Of a stretch of DNA of 64,000 nt, positions 33,995 to 41,974 are shown in pieces; positions within the stretch are counted from its first letter, which is position 1; each line of letters begins with the position of its first letter. The position numbers were made by a program, and so were the translations under genes. The DNA comes from CAZWSX01 sp964636985 (lineage in GTDB: Bacteria; Planctomycetota; Planctomycetia; Pirellulales; Pirellulaceae), in NCBI GenBank assembly GCA_964636985.1, contig CAZWSX010000004.1, forward strand, positions 124,001 to 188,000, given 5' to 3'. Below the pieces are notes generated by a model. That model was not told the origin of the DNA and searched no databases. It worked only from the letters and a program-made list of their open reading frames with translations.

Positions 33995-34363
33995 TTATGC
34001 CACCGCCGCATGCGGCATTGCTTCGGGCTTGTGAAGGCTGACGACGGTCAAAACTGCGGCGGCATTCGTCCAGTAATAGATCGCATCAATGCCAGTGAAC
34101 CCCAGCACAAACGGAGCGAGGGCAAAAACGACGCCGACGAGAAAATCGACGCCGAGATGCACTGAGTAGGGAAGCACTCGTATCATGCCAAGCTGATGAT
34201 CAGTGAAGATCGTCAATAACAAGGCGGCGACACCTGTCACCACAGACAGCCAGAGTGCCAACGGCTGGGAACTTCCCAATCCAAGCACGAACGGCAGTAA
34301 CATCAGGGCAAGGGCGACGGGGTAGTCGAGATAAGCATGAATTGTTTTGGTGACGCATCTCAT
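33995..34363 (-). CDS. SPW-type small membrane protein
   Basis: From ATG at 34363, preceded by GGAG, a 122-residue protein with four hydrophobic segments and the repeated pattern LMLLPFVLGL...LALWLSVVTGVAALLLTIF and VGVVFALAPFVLGFTGIDAIYYWTNAAAVLTV, which matches SPW-repeat membrane proteins (each repeat contains a P-F-x-x-G and a W). Function unknown. Last gene of a minus-strand set with the YHS-domain protein and cytochrome P460 upstream, so it may be sigma-54 dependent with them. Confidence 0.65.
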   Translation of the reverse strand: MRCVTKTIHAYLDYPVALALMLLPFVLGLGSSQPLALWLSVVTGVAALLLTIFTDHQLGMIRVLPYSVHLGVDFLVGVVFALAPFVLGFTGIDAIYYWTNAAAVLTVVSLHKPEAMPHAAVA

Positions 34364-34428
34364 CGTTGTTCTCCGAACTGTAAGGTGAATGACTGATTGA
34401 AAGGTGATGCTGGTCAGCGATAACTGAC

Positions 34429-34806
34429 TCAGGACGCTGTGCGTGCTGCCCAATGCCTATGTGCGTTGGCAAGGCACTTCTCTTCGTCCTTGTTCCAAAG
34501 CTCCAACGCATTGGTCTCTTCGTTTTTGAGGAACAGATAGAGCTTGCCGTCGATGATCTTGAAGTTCTTCGGATCGACCTCGAACTCCTTCTCGATTGAC
34601 ATTCCGAAAGCACACATCCCACCGAACTCTGGGAGGTAATTGTCAGGGTTGTCGTCGAACGCTTGCTTCGCTTCTTGGCTCACGAAGCGATAGAGCTTTC
34701 CGTTGTGCTCCGACGAAAACTCCGGCTTTCCTTCGAGTGCTTCGCCAACGGCGAAGTATCCGACCGGGCAATGTCCTTGAAGTGCGGGGATTTGGTTGTT
34801 GTTCAT
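34429..34806 (-). CDS. YHS-domain protein with two YHS-like repeats
   Basis: A 125-residue protein with two related halves: HCPVGYFAVGEALEGKPEFSSEHNGKLYRFVSQEAKQAFDDNPDNYLPEFG and a second half GMCAFGMSIEKEFEVDPKNFKIIDGKLYLFLKNEE. These match YHS-type metal-binding domains (Cys plus Y/F-H-like region) seen with heavy-metal and redox enzymes. It lies between the cytochrome P460 gene and the SPW membrane gene, in the order P460-YHS-SPW, suggesting a common operon under the sigma-54 promoter at 35567. Confidence 0.7.
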   Translation of the reverse strand: MNNNQIPALQGHCPVGYFAVGEALEGKPEFSSEHNGKLYRFVSQEAKQAFDDNPDNYLPEFGGMCAFGMSIEKEFEVDPKNFKIIDGKLYLFLKNEETNALELWNKDEEKCLANAHRHWAARTAS

Positions 34807-34860
34807 GGCGAGAGTGTCCTTTGTGAGTTGTTGAGTGGTGGTGTAAACGCCAAGCAGGGA

Positions 34861-35496
34861 TTACTTGTCCGAGAGCTTGGTTTTGGCGGCACGGAGGACG
34901 GGATACGTGTCGGTGAACACGTAGTCTTCGGTCGCACCTGAGTGGCAGGAATTGCATGATTCGGTCTTCATGCGGGCACCGGTCGGGTTGTAATTCGGTG
35001 CTTCCCCAAAACGGAAAAATGCCCAGCCTCCCGGTTCGTCCCTGAACCTCCTTGAGTCCTTGACCATTGCCTCAAGACTGACGAACTCCCCTTGGAAGTA
35101 TCCATTTCCGCTCGGCATCGATTTACCGCCCACCGAAACCAGTTCTTTCAGGATGACCGTGCCATCGGGAAACTTGCCGGTCTGCTTGTACGAGGCGAAG
35201 CTCGATGGATCGATGTAGACGTTGTGAAACTCTGGAAACGCAGCTTTCCCGTCGTTCATGTCGTTGGGTGTAACGGGTGCTCCCACGAAGACCCATTCCC
35301 GATGGTCATTCGGACGCTGCAACTCTCCTTCGGCGTTGTACGTGGCTCCGGGTGCTGGCTTCATGTCCTGTGGTTCGGCTGCGTTCGCTCGTGCCGCTCC
35401 GTTTGGCGAAACAGCCGACCCACACCCAGACAACGTGACGGAGACAACAGCGACTCCAAGGAGCAGTGCGGCTGCTCCGAACTTCAAATGTTTCAT
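34861..35496 (-). CDS. Cytochrome P460 lipoprotein
   Basis: Begins at ATG 35496 with AAGGAGGT upstream. The 211-residue product has a lipoprotein signal with lipobox LSGC and ends with the c-haem motif CNSCH (Cys181, Cys184, His185) in a P460-type domain (WVFVGAPVTPND, EFHNVYIDPSSF, FPDGTVILKELVS). Cytochrome P460 proteins oxidise hydroxylamine or convert NO and hydroxylamine to N2O; an additional Lys cross-link to haem is expected but cannot be confirmed by reading. Promoter: a perfect -24/-12 sigma-54 site ends about 70 bases upstream, and the divergent activator gene lies 249 bases away. Confidence 0.88.
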   Translation of the reverse strand: MKHLKFGAAALLLGVAVVSVTLSGCGSAVSPNGAARANAAEPQDMKPAPGATYNAEGELQRPNDHREWVFVGAPVTPNDMNDGKAAFPEFHNVYIDPSSFASYKQTGKFPDGTVILKELVSVGGKSMPSGNGYFQGEFVSLEAMVKDSRRFRDEPGGWAFFRFGEAPNYNPTGARMKTESCNSCHSGATEDYVFTDTYPVLRAAKTKLSDK

Positions 35497-35566
35497 CTTT
35501 CGACCTCCTTCAAGGTTGATCTCTTGGCACCGACCCACAAGGATCAGTTGGCATGGATGTCGCATA

Positions 35567-35582
35567 AGCAAGTGCGGTGCCA
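35567..35582 (-). promoter_or_regulatory. Sigma-54 (-24/-12) promoter for cytochrome P460
   Basis: On the minus strand, TGGCAC-CGCAC-TTGCT: matches the consensus TGGCAC-N5-TTGCW exactly. The start point would fall about 60 bases before the ATG at 35496. The divergent activator gene encodes the GAFTGA contact motif, so the pair is internally consistent. Confidence 0.85.
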
Positions 35583-35672
35583 CAGGAGTCAGTAAATACG
35601 TGGCAATTCCGTAAACCCATCTGTAGTAAGAAGTTGCAAGCTTGCGGGTTTTCTGTAGCCGACTGAGGCGAT

Positions 35673-35696
35673 ACGATATATCGTGAGGCACCACGA
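35673..35696. promoter_or_regulatory. Overlapping palindromes, likely enhancer site for the activator
   Basis: ACGATATATCGT (12-base palindrome, 35673-35684) overlaps TCGTG-6-CACGA (35681-35696). The centre lies ~120-130 bases upstream of the predicted sigma-54 start, where enhancer-binding proteins usually sit, and ~60 bases upstream of the activator gene, allowing autoregulation. Confidence 0.55.
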
Positions 35697-35745
35697 AATG
35701 CCGTATTGATGAACATGGCGAAAGCCACAGAGAGCGAGACTGAAC

Positions 35746-37305
35746 ATGACATTGCCAGCGTCGAATCACGTCGAACCCGACACCACATTGCGGTCGATCA
35801 TGGAAGGGACCGCCGGGGCAAGGGGTGACCATTTTTTTCGGTCACTCGTCCAGTACCTTGCGATCTCGTTGAACGTGAAATCGTCGTTCGTTGCCGAGTT
35901 CAGCCCGGAAAGAACTCACGTTCACACGCTCGCCGTTTGGGTGGACTGCGAACATGTTCCAAACTTCGACTTCGGAATTGACGGGACACCCTGCAAGCAC
36001 GTCCTCACCGGTTCCATCCAGCACTTCGCTGACGACGTGCAGCGATTGTTTCCGACAAACGATCATCTCAAACAACTCGACGCCCGCAGCTATCTTGCCA
36101 TTCCACTGACCGATGACTCTGGCGAAGTCGTCGGTCATCTCGCAGTGATTGATGACAAGCCATTGAACGCCGATGAACGAGAGCTATCAATCTTTCACAT
36201 CTTTGCAGCCCGTGCGACGGCAGAACTGGTGCGACGGCAAGCTGAGCAGGCGTTAGATCACAGTCGCAAGCGTGAAACCAAACTGAGGATTGAGCGACAG
36301 AGAATTGAAGCGGAAGTCGCCTACTTGCGTGAAGAACTGCGGTCTCGATCTGATTTTGCTGAGATTGTTGGTGAGAGCGATGGCATTTGGAAAGTGCTGC
36401 GGAACATCGACATGGTGGCTCCCACCGACAGCACAGTTTTGATCCTTGGCGAGACAGGAACAGGAAAGGAACTCGTCGCCAGAGCCATTCACAAGAACAG
36501 CAAGCGTCACAGCGGTTCGTTCGTGCGTGTCAATTGTGCAGCACTACCAGAGTCTCTCTTGGAAAGCGAGTTGTTCGGTCACGAACTTGGAGCTTTTACG
36601 GGAGCGACACAGCAACGCACCGGTCGTTTTGAGCTTGCCGATGGCGGGACGATCTTTCTCGATGAGATCGGCGAAATGCCGTTGCCAGCACAATCACGCT
36701 TGCTGCGGGTCTTGCAGGAACAGGAACTTGAACGGGTCGGCAGCAGCCAGACGATCCGCATCGATGCCAGAGTCCTTGCCGCCACGAATCGCAATCTGCT
36801 CGACATGGTGGAGGAGGGTCGCTTCCGAGAAGACCTGTACTACCGGCTCAACGTATTCCCGATTCAGGTTCCGCCGCTGAGAGATCGGAAGGAAGACATA
36901 CCAACGTTGGTGCGTTTCTTTCTGACCAAGCTCGCTGAACGACTCGGCAAGAGAATCGAGCACGTTCCAGATTCGGTCATTCGAGACCTGCAAGCCTATT
37001 CATGGACAGGGAATGTAAGAGAACTCGAAAATGTCATCGAAAGGGCGATGATCCTCACGACTGGCGACACCTTGCAACTACCGAGTGGCGTCCTGCCCAT
37101 TCGCAGAACAAAAGGAAGTCGCAATTCAGCATTGCGTTCTTTGGCAGAAGTGGAAGCAGATCACATCCGCTCTGTCCTTGAACAGACCGATGGTGTGATT
37201 GCTGGACCGCAAGGTGCAGCAAAAGTTCTGGACATTAACCCGAACACTCTCCGCAGCCGCATGGAAAAGCTCGGTATCACCGTGGAGCGAACGAATGGCA
37301 ACTGA
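35746..37305 (+). CDS. GAF-domain sigma-54-dependent transcription activator (NorR-like architecture)
   Basis: A 519-residue protein with GAF domain (~30-165), a helical linker (~165-200), a sigma-54-activating AAA+ domain (Walker A GETGTGKE at 235-242, GAFTGA at 282-287, GTIFLDEIGEMP) and a C-terminal Fis-type HTH (~480-515, AAKVLDINPNTLRSRMEK). This is the architecture of NorR and other stimulus-gated activators. It is divergent from cytochrome P460 and close to NO reductase, which makes NO or a nitrogen oxide the likely signal; the residues that bind iron in NorR's GAF were not verified. The DUF488 gene overlaps its 3' end by 11 bases. Confidence 0.9.
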   Translation: MTLPASNHVEPDTTLRSIMEGTAGARGDHFFRSLVQYLAISLNVKSSFVAEFSPERTHVHTLAVWVDCEHVPNFDFGIDGTPCKHVLTGSIQHFADDVQRLFPTNDHLKQLDARSYLAIPLTDDSGEVVGHLAVIDDKPLNADERELSIFHIFAARATAELVRRQAEQALDHSRKRETKLRIERQRIEAEVAYLREELRSRSDFAEIVGESDGIWKVLRNIDMVAPTDSTVLILGETGTGKELVARAIHKNSKRHSGSFVRVNCAALPESLLESELFGHELGAFTGATQQRTGRFELADGGTIFLDEIGEMPLPAQSRLLRVLQEQELERVGSSQTIRIDARVLAATNRNLLDMVEEGRFREDLYYRLNVFPIQVPPLRDRKEDIPTLVRFFLTKLAERLGKRIEHVPDSVIRDLQAYSWTGNVRELENVIERAMILTTGDTLQLPSGVLPIRRTKGSRNSALRSLAEVEADHIRSVLEQTDGVIAGPQGAAKVLDINPNTLRSRMEKLGITVERTNGN

Positions 37306-37684
37306 GATTCGGGTCAAACGCATCTACGAGAAGCCGACGAGCGATGATGGCTACCGGATACTTATTGATCGCCTTTGGTCACGTGGCGTAACCAAAGCAG
37401 CAGCCAAGGTCGACCTGTGGGCGAAAGAACTCACCCCATCACACGAGTTGCGGAAATGGCTTCATGAAGCCCCAAACCGACAGGCAGAGTTCGAACAAAG
37501 ATATCGGGCAGAATTGACTGAAAGACACTCCGAAATCACCGCCCTTCTCGAATCACTCATCGATCAAAGGGTGCTGACTTTGATCACGGCGACAAAAGAG
37601 TTGCAAAGCGGACATGTCGCAATTCTGAAAGCATTCTTGGAAGAGACGCTTGAAAGTCAGCACGCAAACCCACCGTTTTCGTAG
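37295..37684 (+). CDS. DUF488 (YeaO-like) protein
   Basis: From ATG at 37295, which overlaps the activator stop, a 129-residue protein with the DUF488 pattern: YRILIDRLWSRGVTK, then KELTPSHELRKWL and RYRAELTE. The small-protein YeaO family is of unknown function; it often lies in operons responding to nitrosative or metal stress. Coupled to the activator gene and followed after 80 bases by the MerR-type promoter. Confidence 0.85.
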   Translation: MATEIRVKRIYEKPTSDDGYRILIDRLWSRGVTKAAAKVDLWAKELTPSHELRKWLHEAPNRQAEFEQRYRAELTERHSEITALLESLIDQRVLTLITATKELQSGHVAILKAFLEETLESQHANPPFS

Positions 37685-37709
37685 TTTCGGCAGGCTGCCC
37701 GCCACACCC

Positions 37710-37741
37710 TTGACTCTGTAGTATGGTACGGAGTGTATCAT
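37710..37741 (+). promoter_or_regulatory. MerR-type promoter-operator with 20-base spacer
   Basis: TTGACT - 20 bases - TATCAT, with an imperfect dyad (ACTCTGTA / TACGGAGT, one mismatch, centred on the spacer). The stretched spacer and the dyad between -35 and -10 are the hallmark of MerR-family controlled promoters such as zntA, pbrA and merT. It lies 24 bases before the MerR gene, which is transcribed from it. Confidence 0.85.
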
Positions 37742-37764
37742 TCGTTTCTAGTGGAGTCACAGGC

Positions 37765-38184
37765 ATGAAGTTTCTGAAGATCGGTGAGCTTGCGAAGAGG
37801 TCGGAGGTCGGGATCGAGACCATTCGGTTCTACGAACGGCAAGGGTTGTTGGTAGAACCTGAGCGTCGTCCGTCTGGATATCGACAGTATGACGAGTCGG
37901 TCGTGTCTCGTTTGCAGTTCATTCGCCATGCGAAGGAACTCGGCTTCACGCTCTCCGAGATCAAGGAACTGCTTGGCTTATGGTTCGATGTGAATACCAA
38001 GTGTGTCCATGTTCGGCAGCGTGCGGAGCAGAAGATTACGGACATTGAAGACAAGATTCGGTCGCTTCAGAAGATGAAGCGGTCGCTCAAGAAGATCATG
38101 AGTCAGTGCGAAAGCCGTGATGTGGTCAATGACTGTCCGCTCTGGCTCGGATTGGACGGAAGAAACAACAACGCTGGCAACTAG
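37765..38184 (+). CDS. MerR-family metal-type regulator with three conserved cysteines
   Basis: A 139-residue MerR-family protein: HTH-wing KIGELAKRSEVGIETIRFYERQGLL, then a coiled-coil dimerisation helix and metal-loop cysteines Cys80, Cys115 and Cys124 (ending CESRDVVNDCPLW). Spacings of 35 and 9 residues equal those in MerR, PbrR, CadR and ZntR, so metal identity is not fixed by sequence. It lies downstream of its own 20-base-spacer promoter and directly precedes NO reductase, with 22 bases between, an unusual pairing. Possible ligands: Hg, Pb, Cd, Zn or a thiol-modifying NO species. Confidence 0.9.
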   Translation: MKFLKIGELAKRSEVGIETIRFYERQGLLVEPERRPSGYRQYDESVVSRLQFIRHAKELGFTLSEIKELLGLWFDVNTKCVHVRQRAEQKITDIEDKIRSLQKMKRSLKKIMSQCESRDVVNDCPLWLGLDGRNNNAGN

Positions 38185-38206
38185 CCAGCAGCAACGTGAG
38201 GCACAG

Positions 38207-40444
38207 ATGAAACGATTGTGGATGGCATTCGTGGCGGTGATGGTCCTGTCGTTTCTGGTCCTTGGATGGATCGGTACTCGCATTTATTCGGAGATGCCGC
38301 CGCTCCCCAAACAGGTCGTGACAGCGGATGGTATGACGCTCATTGGCAGCGGCGAGATCAGTGCCGGTCAGAACGTCTGGCAATCGATGGGTGGAATGGA
38401 AGTCGGTTCCATCTGGGGACATGGCAGTTATGTTGCTCCCGACTGGACGGCTGACTGGCTGCATCGGGAAGCGGTCTTCATTCTCGACCGGTGGTCGAAC
38501 ACCGATTATGGCAGCGACTTCGAGAAGCTTGACAACGAACAACAGGCTCAACTCGTTTCTCGCCTGACCAAACTGCTGCACACCAATACTTATAATCCAT
38601 CCACCGGCACGGTCACGGTTGATCCCATCCGAGTTGAGGCGTTTGAGTCCAATCTCGCCCATTACACCGAGGTCTTCTCGAACGGGAACGCTGACTACGC
38701 CATTCCTGCGGGAGCGGTCTCTGATCCTGATCGATTGCGAAAACTGTCGGCATTCTTCTTCTGGACGGCGTGGGCTGCATCCACTGACCGCCCCAACGAC
38801 ATCAGCACCTACACCAACAATTGGCCACATGAACCACTGATTGGCAACCGCCCCACCAGTGACACCATCGTCTGGACTGGTGTGAGCATCATCATGCTGT
38901 TGGCGGGCATCTCGGCGATGGCATGGTGGTACGCCTCGAAACGAAACGAAGAAGAGGAACCGACGCCCCCAGAGACCGATCCACTCGCCCTGTGGGAAGC
39001 CACATCTTCTCAAAAAGCGACCATCAAATACTTCTGGGTCGTCTCGGCTCTGATCCTCGTGCAAATGCTGCTGGGGGTCGTCACGGCTCACTATGGTGTT
39101 GAAGGGGACGGGTTCTATGGCTTTCCACTCTCGGACTGGCTGCCGTACAGCGTGACTCGAACGTGGCACGTTCAGATGGGGCTGTTCTGGATCGCCACGG
39201 CTTGGCTGGCAGCCGGTCTCTTTATTGGACCCCTTGTCAGCGGTGAAGAACCGAAGGGACAGACTCTGGGCGTGAACATCCTGTTCGGTGCGTTGTTGCT
39301 TGTGGTGATTGGTTCACTCACGGGCGAATGGCTGAGCATTCAAAACAAAATGACCGATACCGTTTCGTTCTATCTGGGACATCAGGGATACGAATATGTC
39401 GATCTTGGAAGAGTCTGGCAGATTGGCTTGATGGTCGGACTGCTGCTCTGGCTGTTTCTCATGATTCGTGTGCTGCTTCCCGCCTTACGCAAAACTGGTG
39501 AGACAAGACAGTTGGTCGCACTGCTGGCGGTCGCCACGGGAGCCATCGCATTGTTCTACGGAGCGGGGCTGACATGGGGACGGCACACGCACTTGTCGAT
39601 GGTCGAATACTGGCGATGGTGGGTCGTTCACTTGTGGGTTGAAGGGTTCTTTGAGGTCTTCGCCACCACGGTCATCGCCTTTATCTTCATGCGTCTCAAT
39701 CTGATCCGACCCGGCATCGCCGCCGCAGCAGCCTTGTTGTCGGCGACGATCTTTCTTTCTGGCGGCATCATCGGCACCTGCCATCATCTGTACTTTTCAG
39801 GAACGCCCACGGTCGCACTTGTTTGGGGATCAGTGTTCAGTGCGTTGGAAGTTGTGCCACTGGTGTTGGTTGGCTTCGATGCCACTGAAGACCTGCGGCG
39901 ATCTCACGCTTCACCGTGGGTCCAACGCTACAAATGGCCAATCTATTTCTTCGTGTCGGTCGCCTTCTGGAACATGATCGGTGCCGGGCTGTTCGGTTTT
40001 ATGATCAACCCGCCGATTGCCCTGTACTACATGCAGGGACTCAACACGACGCCGCTCCACGGTCATGCCGCCTTGTTTGGTGTGTACGGGATGCTCGGCA
40101 TCGGGCTGATGCTCATTTGCCTGCGAGTATTGATCCCCGGCAGGGAGTGGAAGGATGGTATGTTGCGATTTTCGTTTTGGTCATTGAACGGCGGCTTGAT
40201 GGCAATGTGCGTGTTGAGCTTGTTGCCGGTCGGCTTGCTGCAAACGCAGGCTTCCGTCGAACACAGTTATTGGTACGCCCGCAGCAGCGAGTTCATGCAG
40301 ACTGACTTGATGCAGACCTTACGCTGGATGCGAGTTCCCGGCGACACCGTGTTCTTCCTCGGTGCCGTCGCCCTTGTTTTGTTTGTCGCCGGTCTGAAGA
40401 CCGGGCACTCGTTCAAGAAGATTGACGATCCATCTCGAAACTAG
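38207..40444 (+). CDS. norB: Quinol-type nitric oxide reductase, large subunit (single-chain qNOR)
   Basis: From ATG at 38207 a 745-residue membrane protein of the qNOR type: a large periplasmic N-terminal domain after the first helix and the haem-copper-oxidase core. Haem and metal ligands are visible: TWHVQMG (His321), HLWVEGFFEV (His475, with the catalytic Glu nearby), GTCHHLYF (His526, His527) and HGHAALFG (His618, His620). It reduces NO to N2O with electrons from quinol. Located after the MerR gene, followed by a cupin and exporter genes in the same direction with short gaps, so all are likely one operon under the MerR promoter. Confidence 0.92.
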   Translation: MKRLWMAFVAVMVLSFLVLGWIGTRIYSEMPPLPKQVVTADGMTLIGSGEISAGQNVWQSMGGMEVGSIWGHGSYVAPDWTADWLHREAVFILDRWSNTDYGSDFEKLDNEQQAQLVSRLTKLLHTNTYNPSTGTVTVDPIRVEAFESNLAHYTEVFSNGNADYAIPAGAVSDPDRLRKLSAFFFWTAWAASTDRPNDISTYTNNWPHEPLIGNRPTSDTIVWTGVSIIMLLAGISAMAWWYASKRNEEEEPTPPETDPLALWEATSSQKATIKYFWVVSALILVQMLLGVVTAHYGVEGDGFYGFPLSDWLPYSVTRTWHVQMGLFWIATAWLAAGLFIGPLVSGEEPKGQTLGVNILFGALLLVVIGSLTGEWLSIQNKMTDTVSFYLGHQGYEYVDLGRVWQIGLMVGLLLWLFLMIRVLLPALRKTGETRQLVALLAVATGAIALFYGAGLTWGRHTHLSMVEYWRWWVVHLWVEGFFEVFATTVIAFIFMRLNLIRPGIAAAAALLSATIFLSGGIIGTCHHLYFSGTPTVALVWGSVFSALEVVPLVLVGFDATEDLRRSHASPWVQRYKWPIYFFVSVAFWNMIGAGLFGFMINPPIALYYMQGLNTTPLHGHAALFGVYGMLGIGLMLICLRVLIPGREWKDGMLRFSFWSLNGGLMAMCVLSLLPVGLLQTQASVEHSYWYARSSEFMQTDLMQTLRWMRVPGDTVFFLGAVALVLFVAGLKTGHSFKKIDDPSRN

Positions 40445-40460
40445 AGCAGCAGAGGCACTC

Positions 40461-40802
40461 ATGGCGATTCCCCATGCTCAACCGGGCGAAGTGATCGACG
40501 TTCGACCACTCGCAAACCAACTGGCGACATCAATCACCAAAACGCTCATCAAAACGCAACATGTCGAAGTGATTCGCATGGTCCTCCCGGCAGGCAAACT
40601 TCTATCGGAACACAAGGCTCCCGGCGAGATTATCGTACAATGCTTGGAAGGCGACATCACGTTTACGACATTGGGAGAGGCAAAGTCACTTCGAGCGGGA
40701 GACATGCTTTATCTTGCAGCGGACGAACCACACGCTTTGGAAGCCGTCGAAGACTCATCTTTCATACTGACAATCGTGAGGACGCCTAAGGACGGTCATT
40801 GA
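40461..40802 (+). CDS. Small cupin-domain protein
   Basis: A 113-residue protein with a single cupin fold: KLLSEHKAPGEIIVQCLEGDITFTT (first motif) and LRAGDMLYLAADEPHALEAVEDS (second motif), including His residues suitable for a metal site. Its start, ATG 40461, is preceded by AGAGG, and its stop overlaps the next start (TGATG). Reaction unknown. It follows NO reductase with a 16-base gap, so a role in handling NO-derived or metal-containing small molecules is possible but unproven. Confidence 0.8.
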   Translation: MAIPHAQPGEVIDVRPLANQLATSITKTLIKTQHVEVIRMVLPAGKLLSEHKAPGEIIVQCLEGDITFTTLGEAKSLRAGDMLYLAADEPHALEAVEDSSFILTIVRTPKDGH

Positions 40803-41974
40803 TGAGCGAACACAAAGCAGGTTTGGTTCTAGGCTGGATATGGAAGATCGGTCGCTGGCTCGTCCTTGCAGTCATCGTGGGCGGTATCGTCTATCAGATG
40901 AGATTTGCACCAGTGCCCGTCCAAAGCATCTCTCCCACTCGTCAGACGATAAAGTCCGAAGTTATGGGGACCGGCACGCTTGAGGCACGGATTTCCACGA
41001 CGATCAGCCCCAAGATCGCTGGACGCATCGTTGAAGTTGTCGTCGATCAAGGGGACACGATTGAACAAGGACAGTTGCTTGTACGACTCGACGACGAGGA
41101 ACTTCAGCAGCAAGTGGAGATTGCCAGTGCGAACGTGGAAGCTGCGAATGCCGCACTTCAACGGCTGATGGCAGACAAGAATCGAGCCATCGCCGTCTTC
41201 GAACAGTCGAAACGACATCATGATCGTATCCAGTCGCTCAAGGAGAAGAACGCCACTACGCAAGATGATTTGGATCGAGCCGTTGAATTACTGGCGGTGG
41301 CGACGGCGGATATGACACGTGCCGAAGCCGCCATTACCGAAGGTCAAAAGGGTCTGCTTGCTGCCGAGAAGACGCAGGAATATCACCGGGCACGATTGGC
41401 GGACACGGTGATCAATGCCCCCTTCGCAGGGCTTGTCGTCGAGCGTCAACGAGAAGCGGGGGATATTGCGGTCCCCGGTAGTGCCGTCTTGACCCTGATT
41501 TCCACCGATGTTCTGTGGATTTCCGCATGGGTCGATGAAACCGAGATGTCGAAGCTGAGCTTCGAACAGCCAGCCCGCATCGTATTCCGCTCACACCCCG
41601 AACGAAACTTCGCTGGAAAAGTCGTTCGGCTGGCGAAGCAGGCGGATCGAGAGACTCGGGAATTCGTCGTCGATGTTCAAGTCTCCGAATTGCCAGAGAA
41701 TTGGGCAGTCGGGCAACGGGCGGAAGTTTTCATTGAGACCGACCGGCAAGACGACGTGCTGACCATTCCGCTGGCGACTCTGAGTCGTCGAGACAAACAG
41801 GAAGGTGTGTTTGTTGCAGCAGAAGGGACTGCTCGCTGGAAAGCCGTAACCCTCGGTGTTCGAGGGCGAGAATTTGTTGAAGTCCGTGAGGGGCTGTCCG
41901 AGTCCGAGATTGTGCTGCTCGTTCCAACAGGTCAATCGATGCTGACAGACGGACGGAGGGTGAGGACACCGTGA
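40802..41974 (+). CDS. HlyD-family periplasmic adaptor of an ABC exporter (DevB-like)
   Basis: A 390-residue membrane-fusion protein: N-terminal anchor helix (IWKIGRWLVLAVIVGGIVYQM), barrel-sandwich with lipoyl-like halves (TTISPKIAGRIVEVVVDQGDTIEQGQLLVRLDDEE and ADTVINAPFAGLVVERQREAGDIAVPGS), a long coiled-coil hairpin between them, and a C-terminal beta-barrel. Start ATG at 40802 overlaps the cupin stop. Together with the next two genes it forms a HlyD-FtsX-ATPase exporter like DevBCA/MacAB. Substrate is unknown. Confidence 0.88.
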   Translation: MSEHKAGLVLGWIWKIGRWLVLAVIVGGIVYQMRFAPVPVQSISPTRQTIKSEVMGTGTLEARISTTISPKIAGRIVEVVVDQGDTIEQGQLLVRLDDEELQQQVEIASANVEAANAALQRLMADKNRAIAVFEQSKRHHDRIQSLKEKNATTQDDLDRAVELLAVATADMTRAEAAITEGQKGLLAAEKTQEYHRARLADTVINAPFAGLVVERQREAGDIAVPGSAVLTLISTDVLWISAWVDETEMSKLSFEQPARIVFRSHPERNFAGKVVRLAKQADRETREFVVDVQVSELPENWAVGQRAEVFIETDRQDDVLTIPLATLSRRDKQEGVFVAAEGTARWKAVTLGVRGREFVEVREGLSESEIVLLVPTGQSMLTDGRRVRTP

